DNA of 60,000 bases from Membranipora membranacea (taxonomy: Eukaryota > Bryozoa > Gymnolaemata > Cheilostomatida > Membraniporidae): positions 7,137,001 through 7,197,000 of the forward strand of contig OU612066.1 in the NCBI GenBank assembly GCA_914767715.1, in the 5' to 3' direction. Positions within the stretch are counted from its first letter, which is position 1. The number at the start of each line of letters is the position of its first letter. The position numbers and the translations under genes were made by a program. The notes under the pieces are model-generated. The model worked only from the letters and a program-made list of their open reading frames with translations, did not search any database and was not told where the DNA came from. Positions 59,525-60,000 of the stretch are shown here, in pieces.

Positions 59525-60000
59525 GTAGATGCATAAATGGTGCATACAAAGCAACACAGTTTTTTCCAATATGGTAACTGCGCAGTAACTACAGCTACTT
59601 TACTCGAGAGTAATTTGCAAGAATACTGGCATCATATGTGATAAAATGCTTTGCCATTTGTTTGCTAACACTCTGCGCGGCTCCAAATGGTGTGCAATTC
59701 TATTTTGCACTGTTTTATTCCATTTTCTTAAAATCAAATCTAGTCTCTAGACCGCATGGGAATGATGCGTTTATGACCACGTAGAGGCATAAATGGTGCA
59801 TACAAAGCAACACAGTTTTTTGCAATATGGTAACTGCGCAGTAACTACAGCTACTTTACTAGAGAGTAATTTGCAAGAATACTGGCATCATATGGGAAAA
59901 AAATGCTTTGCAATTTGTTTGCTAACACTCTGTGTGGCTCCAAATTGTGTACAATTCTATTTTGCACTGTTGTATTCCATTTTCTTAAAATCAAATCTAG
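59525..60000. repeat. 256-bp tandem repeat, second unit cut by window edge
   Basis: Unit 1 is 59525-59780; unit 2 starts at 59781 and is incomplete. Shared words include GCATAAATGGTGCATACAAA and TAACTGCGCAGTAACTACAG with offset 256. Could be the start of a longer satellite array to the right. Confidence 0.92.

Noticed and set aside
1-60000. CRISPR arrays, bacterial operons or integrated viral genes
   Set aside because: No regular short repeat-spacer pattern, no long intronless gene sets and no viral protein motifs were seen; repeats here are transposon-like or satellite.

Overview
The window is eukaryotic nuclear DNA from an animal, most likely a marine invertebrate. Coding sequence is split into many short exons with GT..AG introns of a few hundred bases. 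Introns carry tRNA-derived SINEs, palindromic MITE-like elements and AT microsatellites. The two proteins present, an SLC5-type sodium symporter and an RNF213/mysterin-type giant ATPase-ubiquitin ligase, are metazoan families. I cannot name the species. I see no bacterial operon, CRISPR array, virus or functional RNA gene.

Layout: both genes are on the minus strand. At the left edge (160-507) is the first coding exon of an SLC5 solute symporter that runs out of the window. Positions 508-1541 hold its upstream region and the 3' end of the next gene. Positions 1542-58466 hold one gene, an RNF213 homologue. By reading splice sites and requiring phase to match at every junction I assembled 97 coding exons totalling 18,957 nt, an open frame of about 6,318 residues; human RNF213 has about 5,200. 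Positions 58491-60000 are upstream, without a recognisable protein, and end in a 256-bp tandem repeat cut by the window edge.

Protein order: zinc-ribbon cassette (duplicated), a modular disordered region, a CBM20-like beta domain, a long helical arm, the dynein-like AAA+ ring (P-loops in AAA2, AAA3 and AAA4; Walker B Asp-Glu in AAA3 and AAA4), the E3 shell, a C3HC4 RING, an RZ finger and the C-terminal domain. The ATPase and ligase motifs are intact, so the gene looks functional. In vertebrates this protein ubiquitylates proteins and bacterial LPS, acts on lipid droplets and is linked to moyamoya disease.

Most notable: two extra RING-like zinc modules sit inside the AAA+ ring, one between AAA4 and AAA5 and one after the AAA5 core. 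Each is a single phase 2-2 exon. They share the C-x2-C-x11-C and C-x4-C spacing and the exon phases of the canonical RING exon, but lack one zinc ligand. I know of no counterpart in vertebrate RNF213. The 5' end also shows a 1,232-bp in-frame tandem duplication of the zinc-ribbon exon pair, whose junction appears to have created a new splice acceptor. Introns hold several repeat families, including a 1.2-kb foldback element, TTAA-flanked palindromic MITEs, a CRE-bearing repeat that abuts a splice donor, and a U2 snRNA-like fragment.
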